DNA of 13,703 nucleotides from 34-65-8 sp964516135 (lineage in GTDB: Bacteria; Pseudomonadota; Alphaproteobacteria; Sphingomonadales; Sphingomonadaceae). Below, in pieces: positions 13,649 through 13,703 of this stretch. The stretch covers positions 1-13,703 of the forward strand of contig CAZEWN010000035.1 in assembly GCA_964516135.1 (NCBI GenBank). Direction: 5' to 3'. Made by a program: the position numbers and the translations under genes. A model generated the notes under the pieces. That model was given only the letters and a program-made list of their open reading frames with translations, was not told the DNA's origin and did not search any database. Positions within the stretch are counted from its first letter, which is position 1, and each line of letters begins with the position of its first letter.

Positions 13649-13703
13649 TGGTGACCCCTACGGGAATCGAACCCGTGTTTCAGCCGTGAAAGGGCCGCGT
13701 CCT
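13649..13703 (-). tRNA. tRNA-Glu (anticodon TTC), 5' part cut by the window edge
   Basis: The visible part is nearly identical to the preceding tRNA gene over the same interval but has CTTTCAC in the anticodon loop, giving anticodon TTC. CCA is encoded at 13651-13649. The window ends inside the D-arm (AGGAC). The 38-nt spacer to the CTC gene implies co-transcription. It is the upstream gene of the pair. Confidence 0.93.

Noticed and set aside
1..13703. CRISPR arrays, insertion sequences or prophage features
   Set aside because: No regularly spaced repeats, transposase motifs, terminal inverted repeats or integrase were seen; the tRNA genes show no duplicated 3' ends indicating an attachment site.

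Overview
The window looks like chromosomal DNA of an alphaproteobacterium, most likely Sphingomonadales and probably Erythrobacteraceae-like. This rests on high GC content, the style of the PanB N-terminus, the phoR-pstC-pstA-pstB-phoU-phoB gene order without pstS, PstC/PstA proteins with long N-terminal regions, and a LexA box of the alphaproteobacterial direct-repeat type (GAAC-N7-GAAC, i.e. GTTC-N7-GTTC on the other strand). No search could be run, so the taxonomy is inference.

Layout. (1) Positions 1-170 hold no confident gene. (2) panB (pantothenate synthesis) on the minus strand is divergent from an APC/CAT-type amino acid permease at 1183-2757, which ends at a strong bidirectional stem-loop. 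(3) Two minus-strand genes follow: a pyridoxamine-phosphate-oxidase-like general stress protein, whose ribosome binding site can be buried in a hairpin, and an unrecognised 104-aa membrane protein. (4) A tightly coupled plus-strand operon at 3840-7254 encodes a radical SAM protein with a C-terminal helix-hairpin-helix, a DUF4130-UdgX fusion (uracil-DNA binding), and an extensin-like cell-wall protein. All junctions are GTGA overlaps, and a near-perfect LexA box sits over the promoter. (5) The complete phosphate-starvation locus occupies 7264-13462 on the minus strand: phoR, pstC, pstA, pstB, phoU, phoB. It has two PHO-box-like sites, one overlapping the phoR stop codon ahead of pstC and one ahead of phoB. 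(6) Two tandem tRNA-Glu genes (anticodons CTC and TTC) lie on the minus strand at the right end; the second is cut by the window edge.

How the genes work together. In the Pst/Pho block PhoR and PhoB form the sensor/regulator pair. PstC, PstA and PstB form the inner-membrane ABC transporter, and PhoU links transporter state to PhoR. The binding protein PstS must be encoded elsewhere. The rSAM/UdgX operon is the most intriguing part: a poorly understood DNA modification/repair pair that this sequence suggests is part of the SOS response. A cell-wall protein is carried as the last gene.
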